In this document: piece after piece, positions 53,250 to 63,733 of the stretch | Numbering within the stretch: position 1 is the first letter of the stretch | Layout of the letters: each line of letters begins with the position of its first letter | DNA from: Candidatus Synchoanobacter obligatus | GTDB taxonomy: Bacteria; Pseudomonadota; Gammaproteobacteria; Comchoanobacterales; Comchoanobacteraceae | DNA: 64,000 bases | Assembly (NCBI RefSeq): GCF_024259865.1 | Contig: NZ_JAKUDN010000002.1 | Coordinates: 385,591 to 449,590, forward strand | Reading direction: 5' to 3' | Notes under the pieces: generated by a model | What the model was told of the DNA's origin: nothing | Databases searched by the model: none | What the model saw: only the letters and a program-made list of their open reading frames with translations | Position numbers and translations under genes: made by a program

Positions 53250-54420
53250 TCTTGAGCAGTTACTATTAGGTACAGAGTCAAACTTACCAGAGGGTGAGCT
53301 TGAAAAATTATTGGCAGAAGCGCGTCCTTTAAAGGTAAAGGCGGGCTTTGATCCTACAGCTCAGGATTTGCATTTTGGTCACACGGTGCTGATTGAGAAA
53401 CTTCGTCAATTTCAAGCTCATGGCCACGAAGTTATTTTCATTGTTGGTGATTATACGGCCATGATCGGGGATCCTTCTGGTCGTAACGCAACAAGGCCAC
53501 CTTTAACAGAAGAACAAGTTCAAGCCCATGCTAAGACTTATACCGAGCAAGTCTTTAAGATCCTTGATCCTGAAAAAACAACGGTATGTTTTAATAATGA
53601 TTGGTTGGGAAAGCTGACTAGTATGGATTTGGTCAAGCTGGCATCATCTCAAACAGTTGCAAGAATGCTTGAAAGGGATGACTTTGCAAAACGTTATAAA
53701 GACAATCAACCTATTAGTATTCATGAGTTTTTATATCCGCTATTACAAGGTTATGATTCCTATGCGATTGAAGCAGATATTGAGTTAGGTGGGACAGACC
53801 AGACTTTTAATTTGTTGATGGGGCGTGAAATTCAGAAAGCTCATGGGATGAAGCCACAAGCGATCTTGACGGTACCCTTATTGGAAGGTTTGGATGGGGT
53901 GAAAAAGATGTCAAAAAGCTATGGCAACTATATCGCACTGAATGATAGTCCTATCGATATGTATGGAAAAGTGATGTCAATTTCCGATGCCTTGATGTGG
54001 CGGTATTATGATTTGATATCAGGAAAGTCTATTCATGAGACCCAGGGGTTAAAGGACACGGTGAATGCTGGTGTGAATCCTAGAGATCTTAAGCGCCAGT
54101 TGGCGCATTTATTGGTGACTAGGTTCCATGATGCGTCTTTAGCAGACCAGGCTCAGGAAGCCTTTATACAGCAGTTTACCAAAGGCGGGGTTCCTGATGA
54201 TATTGCCTCTGTTCGTTTATCCCAAGAACAATTGGCTATGCCATTGGGAGTCTTATTAAGAGACGTAGGTTTGGTGGCATCTTCCTCTGAAGGCAATCGT
54301 ATGATAAAACAGGGGGCGGTCAGGCTAGATGCTCAGGTCATTGATGTGTTACCTGGTTTGACCGGTGAGCATGTCTTGCAGGTTGGGAAGCGTCGGTTAA
54401 TAAAGATTATAGAAGCGTAG
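53236..54420 (+). CDS. tyrS: Tyrosyl-tRNA synthetase
   Basis: A 394-residue class I TyrRS of the type with HFGH (residues 45-48, in [15 protein letters not shown]) and KMSKS ([15 protein letters not shown], about 220-234). Tyrosine-binding residues in [26 protein letters not shown] are present. The C-terminal S4-like RNA-binding domain ([18 protein letters not shown]) is complete. The start ATG lies inside rdgC. About 1 kb without an intact gene follows. Confidence 0.97.
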   Translation: MSSSSLEQLLLGTESNLPEGELEKLLAEARPLKVKAGFDPTAQDLHFGHTVLIEKLRQFQAHGHEVIFIVGDYTAMIGDPSGRNATRPPLTEEQVQAHAKTYTEQVFKILDPEKTTVCFNNDWLGKLTSMDLVKLASSQTVARMLERDDFAKRYKDNQPISIHEFLYPLLQGYDSYAIEADIELGGTDQTFNLLMGREIQKAHGMKPQAILTVPLLEGLDGVKKMSKSYGNYIALNDSPIDMYGKVMSISDALMWRYYDLISGKSIHETQGLKDTVNAGVNPRDLKRQLAHLLVTRFHDASLADQAQEAFIQQFTKGGVPDDIASVRLSQEQLAMPLGVLLRDVGLVASSSEGNRMIKQGAVRLDAQVIDVLPGLTGEHVLQVGKRRLIKIIEA

Positions 54421-54616
54421 CCATTAGTAAATAATGATAATGTGAAAAATGAAGCGAGATGCTTTTGTAATTGTTAATATTTTTAATAAGATGTGTATTG
54501 GCTATAATAGGATTTTAATATCTTAGGCGTCAAGAGAAAATGATCTCTACAGGGGGGAATGGGCTTTCGGTATCATCGGTAACCATCTAGACCCCCAATT
54601 CTTAGCAAGGTTCTCC
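54421..54616 (+). other. Region after tyrS with a promoter-like site and a G/C hairpin
   Basis: TATAAT stands at 54503-54508. Downstream a short hairpin GAGA-AAATGA-TCTC is followed by GGGGGGAATGG (from 54552), which can pair with CCAT...CCCCC (to 54596) around an inner loop. This could be the leader of the decayed gene that follows or a small RNA; no known RNA family is recognised. Confidence 0.35.
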
Positions 54617-55439
54617 ATGACTTCGAAAAAAGTATGGCGCAGTTATCAGCGGATGATACAGCAAAGAAAGGGTCTTTTGAGTTTGATGTCTGACGGGGTT
54701 GGGGTTTATCAACTCCCAGGGACTTTCCTGGTGCAAAATCAAGAAATGTTTTCTAATCCACCGCTGGCGACTTTGGGCTCGTGTCAATCAGCTGAGTCTA
54801 TGCCGTAGCAGCCAGTAATATTAGGAAATCTCTTTAGTTAAGAGCGCTTGCATGCGTGGGGTCGTGTGCTGAGTGGCGATACTGTAGGATACGTACAAAC
54901 ATCAAAGAATCAGATACGCTGCTATCAACGGAATAGTCGACAGACACTGGCCAGTTGTTCAGTTTCTTTGCAAAATCTGCCTTATGCCTGCTATTTTATG
55001 AATAAAGGATTTTTGATCCGTTGCGGTAGGGCGCTTTATTGTTTCATAAGTCCCCACCAATATCATTGTAAATAGCCTAGGCATAGCGAATACCGACCTA
55101 TATGAAGGCAATAAATTCCGTTTGTAACAGAAAGTTTTTGGGCCAGTCATGTTGCAAGAAATCCATTGGTTTTTTTATGGTGAGACGATCATGTCATTAT
55201 GTGTGCACTAGTGTTCTATTGCGGAAAATCTATGCGGTAGTTTACGACTCATTCAGTTAGGATTTGGGTATTTACTGCGTGCTTATATTAAAAGACAGGG
55301 CCATGTTATGAGCGTGAAGAACTTTCATTTGCTGCGGGTTGAGAGTGATGGGGAGAGTATTCTCTTTAGAGAAGAAGTAAACGAAGTCCTTTCAAAAGGA
55401 TTACAAGATATTTCAAAAAGGTATCTGGCCAGTGGCTAG
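54617..55439 (+). pseudogene. Decayed gene of about 270 codons
   Basis: One frame runs from the ATG at 54617 with stops at 54806 and near 54838 (TAA) to about 55075. A frame change leads into a second frame that continues from about 55080 with stops near 55126 and 55208 and ends at 55439 (GYLLRAYIKRQGHVMSVKNF ... LSKGLQDISKRYLASG). The last 60 codons still read like a normal protein end. The parts have coding-like composition between lesions. I could not identify the family; SPHQYH recalls the SP.DYHR motif of phosphatidylserine decarboxylase, but other parts do not support that. Confidence 0.6.
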
Positions 55440-55446
55440 GTTTTCG

Positions 55447-55887
55447 TTAGCGTCGTTGGTTAAAAAAAGTTTTGAGTTGCCTTTTGCAAATGTCTTGACA
55501 GATGTTTGCAACCACTTTAGGCTGGTGGTTAAATGAAAATTCGGCCAATTTATTTTGAGAAATAATGCCATTTTTCGGATCAGATGCACCAAATACGACA
55601 TGTGTTATTCTGGCTTGGATAATGGCACCATAGCACATGATACAGGGCTCTAGGGTGATATATAGTGTTGTGTTTAATAGGCGATGGTTCCCCATTTTCT
55701 GCCCTGCATTTCGAATGCAACATATTTCAGCATGGGCAGATGGATCATTGTTTTGGATGGTTCGATTAAAACCTGTGGCAATTAATTGATCGTTTTGGAT
55801 GATAATGGCCCCGATGGGTACTTCACCAGATTCTTCGGCGAGTTTTGCTTGCTCAATGGCTAGTAGCATCCACTTTTCGTGTGTCAT
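55447..55887 (-). CDS. tadA: tRNA-specific adenosine deaminase
   Basis: A 146-residue zinc deaminase that converts adenosine-34 of tRNA-Arg to inosine. Motifs: HAEICCIRNA (zinc His and catalytic Glu) and PCIMCYGAI (zinc Cys pair), with the typical MLLAIEQAKLAEESGEVPIGAIII start. The length is normal. The start ATG overlaps the yajQ stop by one base, so the two are coupled. It is convergent with the decayed gene after tyrS. Confidence 0.96.
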   Translation of the reverse strand: MTHEKWMLLAIEQAKLAEESGEVPIGAIIIQNDQLIATGFNRTIQNNDPSAHAEICCIRNAGQKMGNHRLLNTTLYITLEPCIMCYGAIIQARITHVVFGASDPKNGIISQNKLAEFSFNHQPKVVANICQDICKRQLKTFFNQRR

Positions 55888-56369
55888 TAATCTCTAAAGT
55901 TATTAAATTGTAAAGGCATATCAAAAGACTCTTCTTTAAGCATGTCCATAATGGTTCTCAAGTCATCAATCTTTTTGGCGGTGACTCTAACTTTGCTATC
56001 CATAATGCTACTTTGGGCTTTAATTTTGGCATCTTTGATCATTTTGTTGATCTTTTTACCTGTGGGTGTATCAATACCTTCAGTTAGCTTGTAGACCTTT
56101 TGGGCACTTCCTAAGGATGATGTTGCGTCACCGTCAGAGAGTACAGCCAGGTCAATGCCACGAGCGACAAGTCGTGTTTGCAGTACTTTCTCAACTTGGT
56201 CAACATGAAAAGATTCATTGGCATTGATGGTGATGCATTCTTTATCATGGGTAACTTTTGCGTTGCTGTCTTTTAAATCAAAACGATTACTAACTTCACG
56301 GTTTGCTTGGTCAACAGCATTGGTGACTTCATGGTGGTTTATTTCAGATACAGCGTCGAAGGATGGCAT
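55887..56369 (-). CDS. YajQ family nucleotide-binding protein
   Basis: A 160-residue protein with the YajQ start (MPSFDAVSEINHHEVTNAVDQANREVSNRFDLKDSNA) and the two RRM-like halves ending in DLRTIMDMLKEESFDMPLQFNNFRD. YajQ proteins bind RNA or nucleotides; in Xanthomonas a member is a cyclic-di-GMP receptor. The length fits the family. It is divergent from ppa and upstream of tadA. Confidence 0.96.
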   Translation of the reverse strand: MPSFDAVSEINHHEVTNAVDQANREVSNRFDLKDSNAKVTHDKECITINANESFHVDQVEKVLQTRLVARGIDLAVLSDGDATSSLGSAQKVYKLTEGIDTPTGKKINKMIKDAKIKAQSSIMDSKVRVTAKKIDDLRTIMDMLKEESFDMPLQFNNFRD

Positions 56370-56488
56370 GGATTCTCTCGGTGGTTTTTATTGTTATAAC
56401 GTCTATATGGTGATAAATCAAGAGAAAGTTAACTTGTAAATTTATATGATTAATATATACTTGATGCAGTTATAATGGGAATAAAGGT

Positions 56489-57016
56489 ATGTCAGATCAA
56501 ATGCTCACCCCGGGGAAAAATGCACCTCAAGAAGTCGATGTTATCATCGAGATATCACCTGCGCAAGGTCCGGTAAAATATGAAGTGTGTAAAGACAGTG
56601 GGCGTTTGCAGGTAGATCGGTTTTTACAAACATCAATGGTCTACCCATGTAATTATGGTTATATTCCATCAACACTGAGTGATGACGGTGACCCATGTGA
56701 TGTATTGGTTATCAGTCCGTATGATATCATCCCTGGAGCTATCATTTCTGTACGACCTGTAGGCATGCTTGTTATGGAAGATGAAGCGGGTTTGGATAAT
56801 AAGATCCTGGCTGTTCCAGTTGATGGTGTGGCGAAGCAGTACGCGTATATTCAGTCAATTGGTGACGTTGACTCAATGCTTAAAGATAAGATTGAGCATT
56901 TCTTCAAGCATTATAAAGATCTTGATAGTACGAAATGGGTAAAGCTCCAAGGTTGGCAAGACCGTGATGCTGCCATTGAGGAAATTACTAACAGCATCAA
57001 TAGCTTCCAGTCCTAA
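56489..57016 (+). CDS. ppa: Inorganic pyrophosphatase
   Basis: A 175-residue family I pyrophosphatase that hydrolyses PPi. Active-site segments: VKYEVCKDSGRLQVDRFLQT, VYPCNYGYIPST, and the metal-binding DDGDPCDVLVI (D-x-D-P-x-D). The length fits bacterial enzymes (175). The stop overlaps tail-to-tail with the response-regulator gene by 4 bases. Confidence 0.97.
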   Translation: MSDQMLTPGKNAPQEVDVIIEISPAQGPVKYEVCKDSGRLQVDRFLQTSMVYPCNYGYIPSTLSDDGDPCDVLVISPYDIIPGAIISVRPVGMLVMEDEAGLDNKILAVPVDGVAKQYAYIQSIGDVDSMLKDKIEHFFKHYKDLDSTKWVKLQGWQDRDAAIEEITNSINSFQS

Positions 57017-57735
57017 TTTAGGAACTTATCATCTTTGTCCAGCAGACCGCTTCTGATGGCTAGATGTAATAGTGCTACATCGCTCTCTATGTTGAGTTTT
57101 TCGAAAATTGATAGTCTGTGTTGTGTCACTGTATCTTCTGTTAGGTTCAACTTCTGTGAGATACTGGCTAGATTTCCCCCAAAGACCAATTGATAAGAGA
57201 CTTTGAGTTCTTCAGGTGACAAACAATCAAATATTCTTTCACGGCCCAATAGGTGTTTATCTTTAATCTTTTGAGAGACTGAATGACAAATATACTGGTT
57301 GCCTTGGCTGACTTGTGTGATGGCTTCAATCATTTCTTGTGCGCTCACACCTTTGGTGATATAACCTTGTGCTCCTGCAGATAAGATTTGTGATGGATAG
57401 TGCTCATCACAATGGACTGACAACGCCAACACTTTAATGTTAGGATTCTTTGCTAGAATACGTCGGGTTGTTTCAATGCCGCCTTGCCCAGGCATTGAGA
57501 TATCCATTAAAACCACATGAGGTTTTAAACTGGTTATCATTTCCTCAGATTCTTCGCCACTGCTGGCTTCACCAATGACATGCATTAATTGTTGCTCTGC
57601 AAGGATCTTGCTAAGTCCTGTACGGATGATGGCTTCATCATCAACAATTAATATATCGATTGGCTGTTGTTTAATTAGTGTTTTACATATTTCATCGGCT
57701 TTCACCGCATTGGTTTTTTGCTCAAAGTTTTCCAT
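57013..57735 (-). CDS. Response regulator of the GacA/UvrY/LetA type (NarL/FixJ family)
   Basis: A 240-residue regulator with an N-terminal receiver domain (ILIVDDEAIIRTGLSKIL; phosphoacceptor Asp in HVVLMDISMPGQGGIE; Lys in GAQGYITKGVS) and a C-terminal LuxR-type HTH (LSPEELKVSYQLVFGGNLASISQKLNLTEDTVTQHRLSIFEKLNI). About 30 residues precede the receiver domain, more than usual. GacA-type regulators act through small RNAs on virulence or growth-phase switching; that role is inferred from family similarity only. The ATG at 57735 follows CAGGAA. No kinase gene is adjacent. The promoter has the element shared with the accessory island. Confidence 0.9.
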   Translation of the reverse strand: MENFEQKTNAVKADEICKTLIKQQPIDILIVDDEAIIRTGLSKILAEQQLMHVIGEASSGEESEEMITSLKPHVVLMDISMPGQGGIETTRRILAKNPNIKVLALSVHCDEHYPSQILSAGAQGYITKGVSAQEMIEAITQVSQGNQYICHSVSQKIKDKHLLGRERIFDCLSPEELKVSYQLVFGGNLASISQKLNLTEDTVTQHRLSIFEKLNIESDVALLHLAIRSGLLDKDDKFLN

Positions 57736-57766
57736 TTCCTGTCTCCATAACAATAACAATTGAGTT

Positions 57767-57794
57767 ATATTAGCGGCATTTTTTATTTTGACAG
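57767..57794 (-). promoter_or_regulatory. Promoter-like element before the response-regulator gene, as in the accessory island
   Basis: Minus strand: CTGTCA (57794-57789), a 16-base A/T-rich spacer ending in GCCGC, TAATAT (57772-57767), then AAC. Same arrangement as before the 574-, 794- and 783-residue genes. Confidence 0.5.
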
Positions 57795-57810
57795 AAATTT
57801 TTTACAATTA

Positions 57811-60492
57811 TTAATTGTCGAAGAATAAATTGAGTGCAAAGTATTCTTGTGAGGTGTATTGGGCGCCAAGAGAAAACTTAGGGCTTACCTGAAATGAAAG
57901 ACGTGAGGTAAAGCTATTTTTCTTCCCAAGGTTAGGGTGGACTGATACCCATATTTTATCATATAGCTGTTTGGATACATTGAATGTTGGGTTTTGCAAA
58001 TTGGCAGACAAAGAGCGGCTACTGTCTAAGTTTGGCTCAAGCCGAATACCCGCTAAATTTAAATTATTAAGTGCTTGAAGTATTGTGAGAATGGTGGCAT
58101 TTTTCTCTAGGCCAGAGATGATCTCAACCAAACGGTAATAAGGCTTTTTTGAATCGATGTGAGGACTGGTTAAGAATAGCTGGGTCAGTGCAGCAGCTTT
58201 ATTTTGGTCACCAGGGTCAGTGTTTATATTAAAGGAGGGTAATTTAACGGGCCCATCGACGTTAATGATTATTTTGGTACTGCCTGACTGTGCTGACTCA
58301 GTGTAGCTGCTGATGTTTTTCTGTAGGCTTAGGTGAATAATACCATCCAGCCAACTTGATTGGTTAAAGGAGGCAGAGAGTTCATCAAGTTTAATTTGTC
58401 GCGTCAAAATATGAACCATCGGTTCTTTAAGAGACAGTTTGCCAGTGATGACTTCATCGCCATTTCTAGGTTGCATATAATGCAGGTTTCCTGAAATATT
58501 GCCGCTAAACCCTAATATGTTTGCAGGCGTGGCATTCATTCTGAGTAATAATTCTACTTCTTGATACGCGGTAGGATTCTCTGACATCATTCCGCCAGAC
58601 ATGTGTATGTCTCTTGGTAATACTTGATATGCCGATACTGGGTCAAACGAAAGTTGAAGGTCAAAGACATCAACTTCCCCGGTAGTTTTTGTAGGGCTAT
58701 TTAGAATGCTGAAGGCGCATTGTATCTTATTGTCTTCATGTTCAAATGTTGTTGATTTACTGGTTAAAAAAGTGTCTGATCCATTGCTCGACAGCGTGAT
58801 TTGTCCTTGGGGAGAGTTAAGAAGTCCTTGGATCTCACCGTCATGCCACACCAAATGACTCGCCTTGATGTGGTAATCAAGTGGGAAGTAAATATTTGTT
58901 AAGTTTGGTACGATATTGAGTAGCAATGCATCAATATCAGAAATCTGATAGTCCCCTAAGATTTTCAGTTCATTGTTCTTATAGTAGTGGTGGCTTTCTC
59001 CATTAACAACGCTATGATTCAAGATAATCTCAGTATCAGAGTCAACAATATTTTGACTATTGAGTCTCAATGTTAAATTATTGACCTTACTGTTGATCAC
59101 CCAGGAGTGATCTAAGAAGTTATATTCTCCTGATAATGTCATAGATTCCTCAGAACTTTTTGATAGAGTGAGGCTAGGAACTTGGAGATGTTTTTTATTA
59201 AATATGGCAGGAGCCTTTTGTGATAAAGACCATTGTTGGTTCCGATTCTGGCCAATTAAGAATTTATTGGTCATGACTTCCCATTGCCCTGAACGATTGT
59301 TGATATTCAGCAAGAGTTGCTGCGGTATGTCATTTTGTAGACCCAGACCAGTTACATTATGCGTGGTACCGTTTTGTTGTATCTTTAAGCTGGGATTATC
59401 AATGGCCAGCAAAGGATTTCTTAGCTGTGTGGCGGACACATAAAGCCAGTCTTTAGCGTGGCTGTCATAGGACAGCTGCAGATCAGTGAGCTTCATAATG
59501 GGCAATGTCAGTTCAGGTGCGTAGGCATAAAGTTTATACTGTCCATCCTGAATCTGAAGATTGATATCACTATTGCCTTTTAAGTGAGGAGAAATTTTTT
59601 CCAAGTTGTCTAGGCTTGCTGAGATGATGGTGTTTCCTTCCGATATCGTTCGAGACTTTAACGTCGAATCAATATACTTGGCTTCAATATTATATTGTTG
59701 TTGTTCAGAGTTAAGTTTACCACTGAGTTGAAAAGGCCCTTGATAGGTCGATAGGTAAATGCTGCGAATGTCTGCTGAGACTGCAGGTGTGCTCAGGTTT
59801 GCCGATATGTCAAAGTCCAGAATCTCTGTTCCAATATGCTTAATGGAAGCGCTTAATAGTGCGCTAGTGGGGTTGTAGGAGGCTTCAATGTTTTTGATGT
59901 GAGAATCAGCCATCGATGAAATCTGGTAGTCATTACCGGTATTTCGAATGAACAAATTGGTTGCGATATCATTTAGCGTTATGGTGAGCTTATATGCTGG
60001 GTTCATGGGCTCATATTGTAGCCCAATGTGCTGGTTATGAGCCTGTAGGTTGAGCGTATAGAGGCTATTTTGTTGCAAGAGCTTAAGGTGTTGAATGGTG
60101 ATCGGTGAGATACCTGTTGCGATATCAATGCTCACTTGATCGATTTGAAGGCTTCTGGGTAAGGTTGGTAGACTGCTATCGTCTTTCCTGGAGCTAAAGT
60201 TGAGGTTTTGTAAAGAGAGCTTTCCTATCTGTATGTGACTTTTATTGGCTGTTAGAGGGTGACGGATGTGAATATTTTCGATGAGGACTGGCTTGGTGTC
60301 CTGGGTTTTAATTGTTAATATATGAATTTGGTTAGACCACAGGCTGCCCGAGACACCTGTTATATCCAGTTCATAAAAATACCCTAGTATATAACATGAG
60401 GCTTTGGTTCCCCATGGAGATAGTATCACCAGTACCGATATAACAAGTATCGAGATGGTAGAAAGTATTATTCGGCTGATCTGAGAGGTCAT
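57811..60492 (-). CDS. tamB: Translocation and assembly module protein TamB
   Basis: An 893-residue TamB (AsmA/DUF490 superfamily), an inner-membrane-anchored bridge in the periplasm that acts with TamA in outer-membrane protein or lipid transport. An N-terminal membrane anchor (about 7-26) precedes a long, beta-rich region and the conserved C-terminal DUF490 domain (LRLEPNLDSSRSLSANLQN, WVSVHPNLGKKNSFTSRLSFQVSPKFSLGAQYTS, ending in LFFDN). It is shorter than E. coli TamB (1259), mainly in the repeat region. It overlaps tamA by 4 bases. Confidence 0.93.
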   Translation of the reverse strand: MTSQISRIILSTISILVISVLVILSPWGTKASCYILGYFYELDITGVSGSLWSNQIHILTIKTQDTKPVLIENIHIRHPLTANKSHIQIGKLSLQNLNFSSRKDDSSLPTLPRSLQIDQVSIDIATGISPITIQHLKLLQQNSLYTLNLQAHNQHIGLQYEPMNPAYKLTITLNDIATNLFIRNTGNDYQISSMADSHIKNIEASYNPTSALLSASIKHIGTEILDFDISANLSTPAVSADIRSIYLSTYQGPFQLSGKLNSEQQQYNIEAKYIDSTLKSRTISEGNTIISASLDNLEKISPHLKGNSDINLQIQDGQYKLYAYAPELTLPIMKLTDLQLSYDSHAKDWLYVSATQLRNPLLAIDNPSLKIQQNGTTHNVTGLGLQNDIPQQLLLNINNRSGQWEVMTNKFLIGQNRNQQWSLSQKAPAIFNKKHLQVPSLTLSKSSEESMTLSGEYNFLDHSWVINSKVNNLTLRLNSQNIVDSDTEIILNHSVVNGESHHYYKNNELKILGDYQISDIDALLLNIVPNLTNIYFPLDYHIKASHLVWHDGEIQGLLNSPQGQITLSSNGSDTFLTSKSTTFEHEDNKIQCAFSILNSPTKTTGEVDVFDLQLSFDPVSAYQVLPRDIHMSGGMMSENPTAYQEVELLLRMNATPANILGFSGNISGNLHYMQPRNGDEVITGKLSLKEPMVHILTRQIKLDELSASFNQSSWLDGIIHLSLQKNISSYTESAQSGSTKIIINVDGPVKLPSFNINTDPGDQNKAAALTQLFLTSPHIDSKKPYYRLVEIISGLEKNATILTILQALNNLNLAGIRLEPNLDSSRSLSANLQNPTFNVSKQLYDKIWVSVHPNLGKKNSFTSRLSFQVSPKFSLGAQYTSQEYFALNLFFDN

Positions 60493-62171
60493 AATAAGTC
60501 TTCTCCAGGTTCGGCGCTAATATGGAAGATCCATGTTTGGCTATCAGCTTCTCGGCCAATGGAGAGCTCGAAATTTCCTAGGCCAGTAATATATGAGAAT
60601 AAAAGACCATTAGAGGGGTGAAATGAGTTGTGTGTCGCATTTTCATCATTAATGCATGAGCCAGCATCAAGAAATAAACCAACATACAGGCTTTTCAATG
60701 TTTGCACTTGGATGCTGTTGCGGTTTAAGATCAAACTATTGCCTTCATCGATTTGGTGGCGTTCCATGCCTCTATTGGAGTCTGGGCCGCCAAGGGTGTA
60801 TTGCATCGATAATGGGTAGAGACTAAAGGAAGATGTCCATATCTTTCCAACCGAGAGTTGGCTTCTTAATATCAGGCGTTTAAAATTAAATTGTGAGTTA
60901 AAATCTAAGAAGCCTTGAAAAAAGTTTAGGTCAGACCCTAATGATTCTAAACCACCTTTAAAGGAAGATTGCAATTGGATAAAGTAAGATTTTTTATTGA
61001 GCCGGCCATTAATGTTGTATTCAGGATATGCCAATTGTGTTATATAAGTTCTATTATCGTTCAGTGTGGATTCTTCAATAGTGATATTGCCAGATAATTG
61101 GTGCTCAAGTGCAAACAATTGTCGCTGCATCATCGCGGATACCTGCCAAAGTTTACTATTGTCCTCATCTTTTGTAAGGTCGCTATTAAAGTTGAATCCA
61201 ATACTGCTAAAGTCATTGGGGCCACTGGGAGATGGGATGATAAGTTCACTGGCTATTTGGCTGTTGTTGCTAGAAGACTTAATTAGGCTATTTAAGTAAA
61301 TGCCACAGCCGCCAAGGTTGTTTAACCTGATATTCAGTTGCGCATTAGGGGAGAACTTATCATTATCTAAGTTGGATTCTATTCCAACACCAAAGAACAG
61401 TTGAACAGGTTTGTTATACAGATATTCAACAATAATGTCCTTAATGTCTGGCTGAAATTTCCGGGAAACTGTTGAAATATTTGCATATCGAAACAACCCC
61501 GAGTTTAACATATTCTTTTGAAATTCCCGTCGCTTACCATCATTGAATTTTTCGCCTTCTTGAATGTTGTGGTAGCGTTTTAAGCATTTGGCATGGGCCA
61601 TGTTTTCGGTGATGATCTTTCCATACGTATTGATTTTGTTAGGAGTGATGCGAAATGTGATGTTGACCTGATTGGTAATTGGATCATATGAGGCGTGCTC
61701 TCGGCTGACCAGCGCACTGGTGTAGCCATTAGTTACTGCGGTGGCTTTTATATGATTGGTTAGCGTATTTAAATCATTTAAGGTGAAAGGGGTGAAGCGG
61801 TAGTTAGCAACAGTATGTTGAATTTGTAGCTTGAGACTAGCATCTGCTGTTTCAGTTGGGTAAAGTGTGGATATTTGGTGAAAGTAAGCCTGACTATTAA
61901 GGTCAATTTTGATACTAATATCCCCAGTCTCATCCGTAGTAACAGAGGTGCTTGGACGAAAGTACCCAAATGGCTTGGTGGCTTCAGTGACTTCATGCTC
62001 TATTTGGTCAGTGAGTTGCTCAGTGATGCTGAGGTTGTTAAGCTGACGCATTTTATACTGTAGGCGTTTTTCCACATTGTTTTGTATATGCTTGGGTGCA
62101 CCGCTTATTGAAAAGTTAGCAGAGGCATAATAGAATGTCAGTAGCAGTATGTGGATAATGTATCTAAGCAT
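60489..62171 (-). CDS. tamA: Translocation and assembly module protein TamA (Omp85 family)
   Basis: A 560-residue outer-membrane protein. A signal peptide (residues 1-18) precedes POTRA domains (about 20-250; the last with RYHNIQEGEKFNDGKRREFQKNMLNSGLFRYANIS) and a C-terminal 16-strand barrel with the Omp85 signature region (LGGPDSNRGMERHQIDEG in place of VRGY). The length fits TamA (577 in E. coli). It works with TamB, encoded next on the same strand with a 4-base overlap. It is divergent from the small gene before glyA. Confidence 0.94.
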   Translation of the reverse strand: MLRYIIHILLLTFYYASANFSISGAPKHIQNNVEKRLQYKMRQLNNLSITEQLTDQIEHEVTEATKPFGYFRPSTSVTTDETGDISIKIDLNSQAYFHQISTLYPTETADASLKLQIQHTVANYRFTPFTLNDLNTLTNHIKATAVTNGYTSALVSREHASYDPITNQVNITFRITPNKINTYGKIITENMAHAKCLKRYHNIQEGEKFNDGKRREFQKNMLNSGLFRYANISTVSRKFQPDIKDIIVEYLYNKPVQLFFGVGIESNLDNDKFSPNAQLNIRLNNLGGCGIYLNSLIKSSSNNSQIASELIIPSPSGPNDFSSIGFNFNSDLTKDEDNSKLWQVSAMMQRQLFALEHQLSGNITIEESTLNDNRTYITQLAYPEYNINGRLNKKSYFIQLQSSFKGGLESLGSDLNFFQGFLDFNSQFNFKRLILRSQLSVGKIWTSSFSLYPLSMQYTLGGPDSNRGMERHQIDEGNSLILNRNSIQVQTLKSLYVGLFLDAGSCINDENATHNSFHPSNGLLFSYITGLGNFELSIGREADSQTWIFHISAEPGEDLL

Positions 62172-62230
62172 TTCATGTACAATTTATTACATAATAACGG
62201 AAGTTTGTTAAAAAACCTAGTATATTATAC

Positions 62231-62482
62231 ATGTTATATAATCGGGAAGCTATGAGAGAGTATTGTTTATTATTGATGGGGTTAGAGGATTATCAGTCCA
62301 CGGCTAGTGGACTCTCTGTGCTCCAGAAAGATTTAGAGTTATTGTGTGAGGCTTTAGGCGTTTCAGTCTTTGTTAATGGAGCGGCATTGTCTGTTTCGGG
62401 GAAGGTTGTGGGTCACAAGCTCTCAGCTTTGGAGAAAAAAAGTGTATTGGCTCGTGTGATGGAGATCATAGATGACAAATAA
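62231..62482 (+). CDS. Small unknown protein upstream of glyA
   Basis: An 83-residue frame; starting at the second Met (62252, after GGGAAGC) gives 76 residues. It contains a helix-like first half ([19 protein letters not shown] ... [10 protein letters not shown]) and a short strand-rich part ([17 protein letters not shown]), so it could be a small soluble domain. I do not recognise it. It overlaps glyA by 11 bases, which argues for a real, translated gene. Confidence 0.5.
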   Translation: MLYNREAMREYCLLLMGLEDYQSTASGLSVLQKDLELLCEALGVSVFVNGAALSVSGKVVGHKLSALEKKSVLARVMEIIDDK

Positions 62483-63731
62483 TGCGTTGGCCAATTTGGC
62501 TAAAATTGATCAGGATGTTGCAATCATTTTGGCTGCAGAATATGAACGGCAATCTTCTGGTATACAGCTCATTGCTTCAGAAAACTTTGCATCAAAAGCC
62601 GTCTTAATGGCCCAAGGTTCCATTGCTACAAATAAGTATGCAGAAGGCTTGCCTGGAAGACGTTATTATGGAGGTTGTGAACATGTGGATGCGATTGAAA
62701 CTTTGGCCATTGCGCGTGCAAAGGAGTTGTTTCAAGCAGATTTTGTCAATGTCCAGCCACATTCAGGGAGCAGTGCAAATTTTGCGGTATTTCAAGCATT
62801 GTTAAAGCCTGGTGATCAAATATTGGGGATGGATTTGAATGCAGGCGGTCATTTAACGCATGGTCATAGCGTTAATCAATCCGGGAAAATTTACCAGGCA
62901 GCAAGTTATGGGGTTAATCAAAATGGGTTCATTGATTATGATGAAGTGGAATCATTGGCTAAGGCTACTCAACCAAAGCTGATCATTGCAGGGTTCTCAG
63001 CATACTCTCAAATCATAGACTGGGATGCATTTGCGCAAATTGCAAAAAAAGTAAATGCGTATCTGTTGGCAGATATGGCACATGTTTCCGGGTTGGTTGC
63101 AGCAGGGGTTTATCCTTCCCCGGTTCCTTACGCAGATATTGTTACCAGCACAACGCATAAAACGCTTCGTGGACCAAGGGGAGGGATGATCCTAGCTAAG
63201 GATGGTGTTTTGGCAAAGCAATTAAACCGTTCAGTGTTTCCAGGCATGCAGGGTGGACCATTGATGCATGTGATTGCTGCAAAAGCAGTCTGTTATCATG
63301 AAGCAATGCAAGAAGCGTTCCAGGAGTATCAAAAGCAAGTGGTGAAGAATGCTCAAGCAATGGCCGGCTATTTTATTCAGCAAGGCTATGATGTTGTTTC
63401 TAATGGCACTGAGTGTCACATGTTTTTACTGGCGTTGACCGGGAGTGGGATCAATGGTGCAGAAGCTCAAAAGGCATTAGAAGATGCAGGGATTGTTGTT
63501 AATAAAAATAGTATTCCTAATGATCCACTACCAGCAAATAAAACCAGTGGAATTCGTATTGGGAGTCAAGCCATGACCAGTCGTGGCGTCTCAGAGTCCG
63601 GTGCTATTAAGATTGCCGAAATGGTTGTATCTATTTTAAAGGACCCAACTGCCCTAAATATACAGCAAGTTAGGCGTCAAGTTGATGCATTTGTAGCGAC
63701 GTTATTCCCTGTACCTAGGCTGGGGGAATAA
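62472..63731 (+). CDS. glyA: Serine hydroxymethyltransferase
   Basis: A 419-residue PLP enzyme that converts serine and tetrahydrofolate to glycine and methylene-tetrahydrofolate. The PLP lysine is in [17 protein letters not shown] (about residue 228). The N-terminal [18 protein letters not shown], the GGCEHVD part and [17 protein letters not shown] are all as in the family. The length is normal (about 417). The start overlaps the small gene; nrdR follows after 2 bases, a common order. Confidence 0.98.
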   Translation: MTNNALANLAKIDQDVAIILAAEYERQSSGIQLIASENFASKAVLMAQGSIATNKYAEGLPGRRYYGGCEHVDAIETLAIARAKELFQADFVNVQPHSGSSANFAVFQALLKPGDQILGMDLNAGGHLTHGHSVNQSGKIYQAASYGVNQNGFIDYDEVESLAKATQPKLIIAGFSAYSQIIDWDAFAQIAKKVNAYLLADMAHVSGLVAAGVYPSPVPYADIVTSTTHKTLRGPRGGMILAKDGVLAKQLNRSVFPGMQGGPLMHVIAAKAVCYHEAMQEAFQEYQKQVVKNAQAMAGYFIQQGYDVVSNGTECHMFLLALTGSGINGAEAQKALEDAGIVVNKNSIPNDPLPANKTSGIRIGSQAMTSRGVSESGAIKIAEMVVSILKDPTALNIQQVRRQVDAFVATLFPVPRLGE

Positions 63732-63733
63732 AT

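Noticed and set aside
54848-55075. Decayed gene as phosphatidylserine decarboxylase
   Set aside because: Only SPHQYH resembles the SP.DYHR motif; the FFTR-type and LFARNER-type segments and a GST cleavage site are not found.
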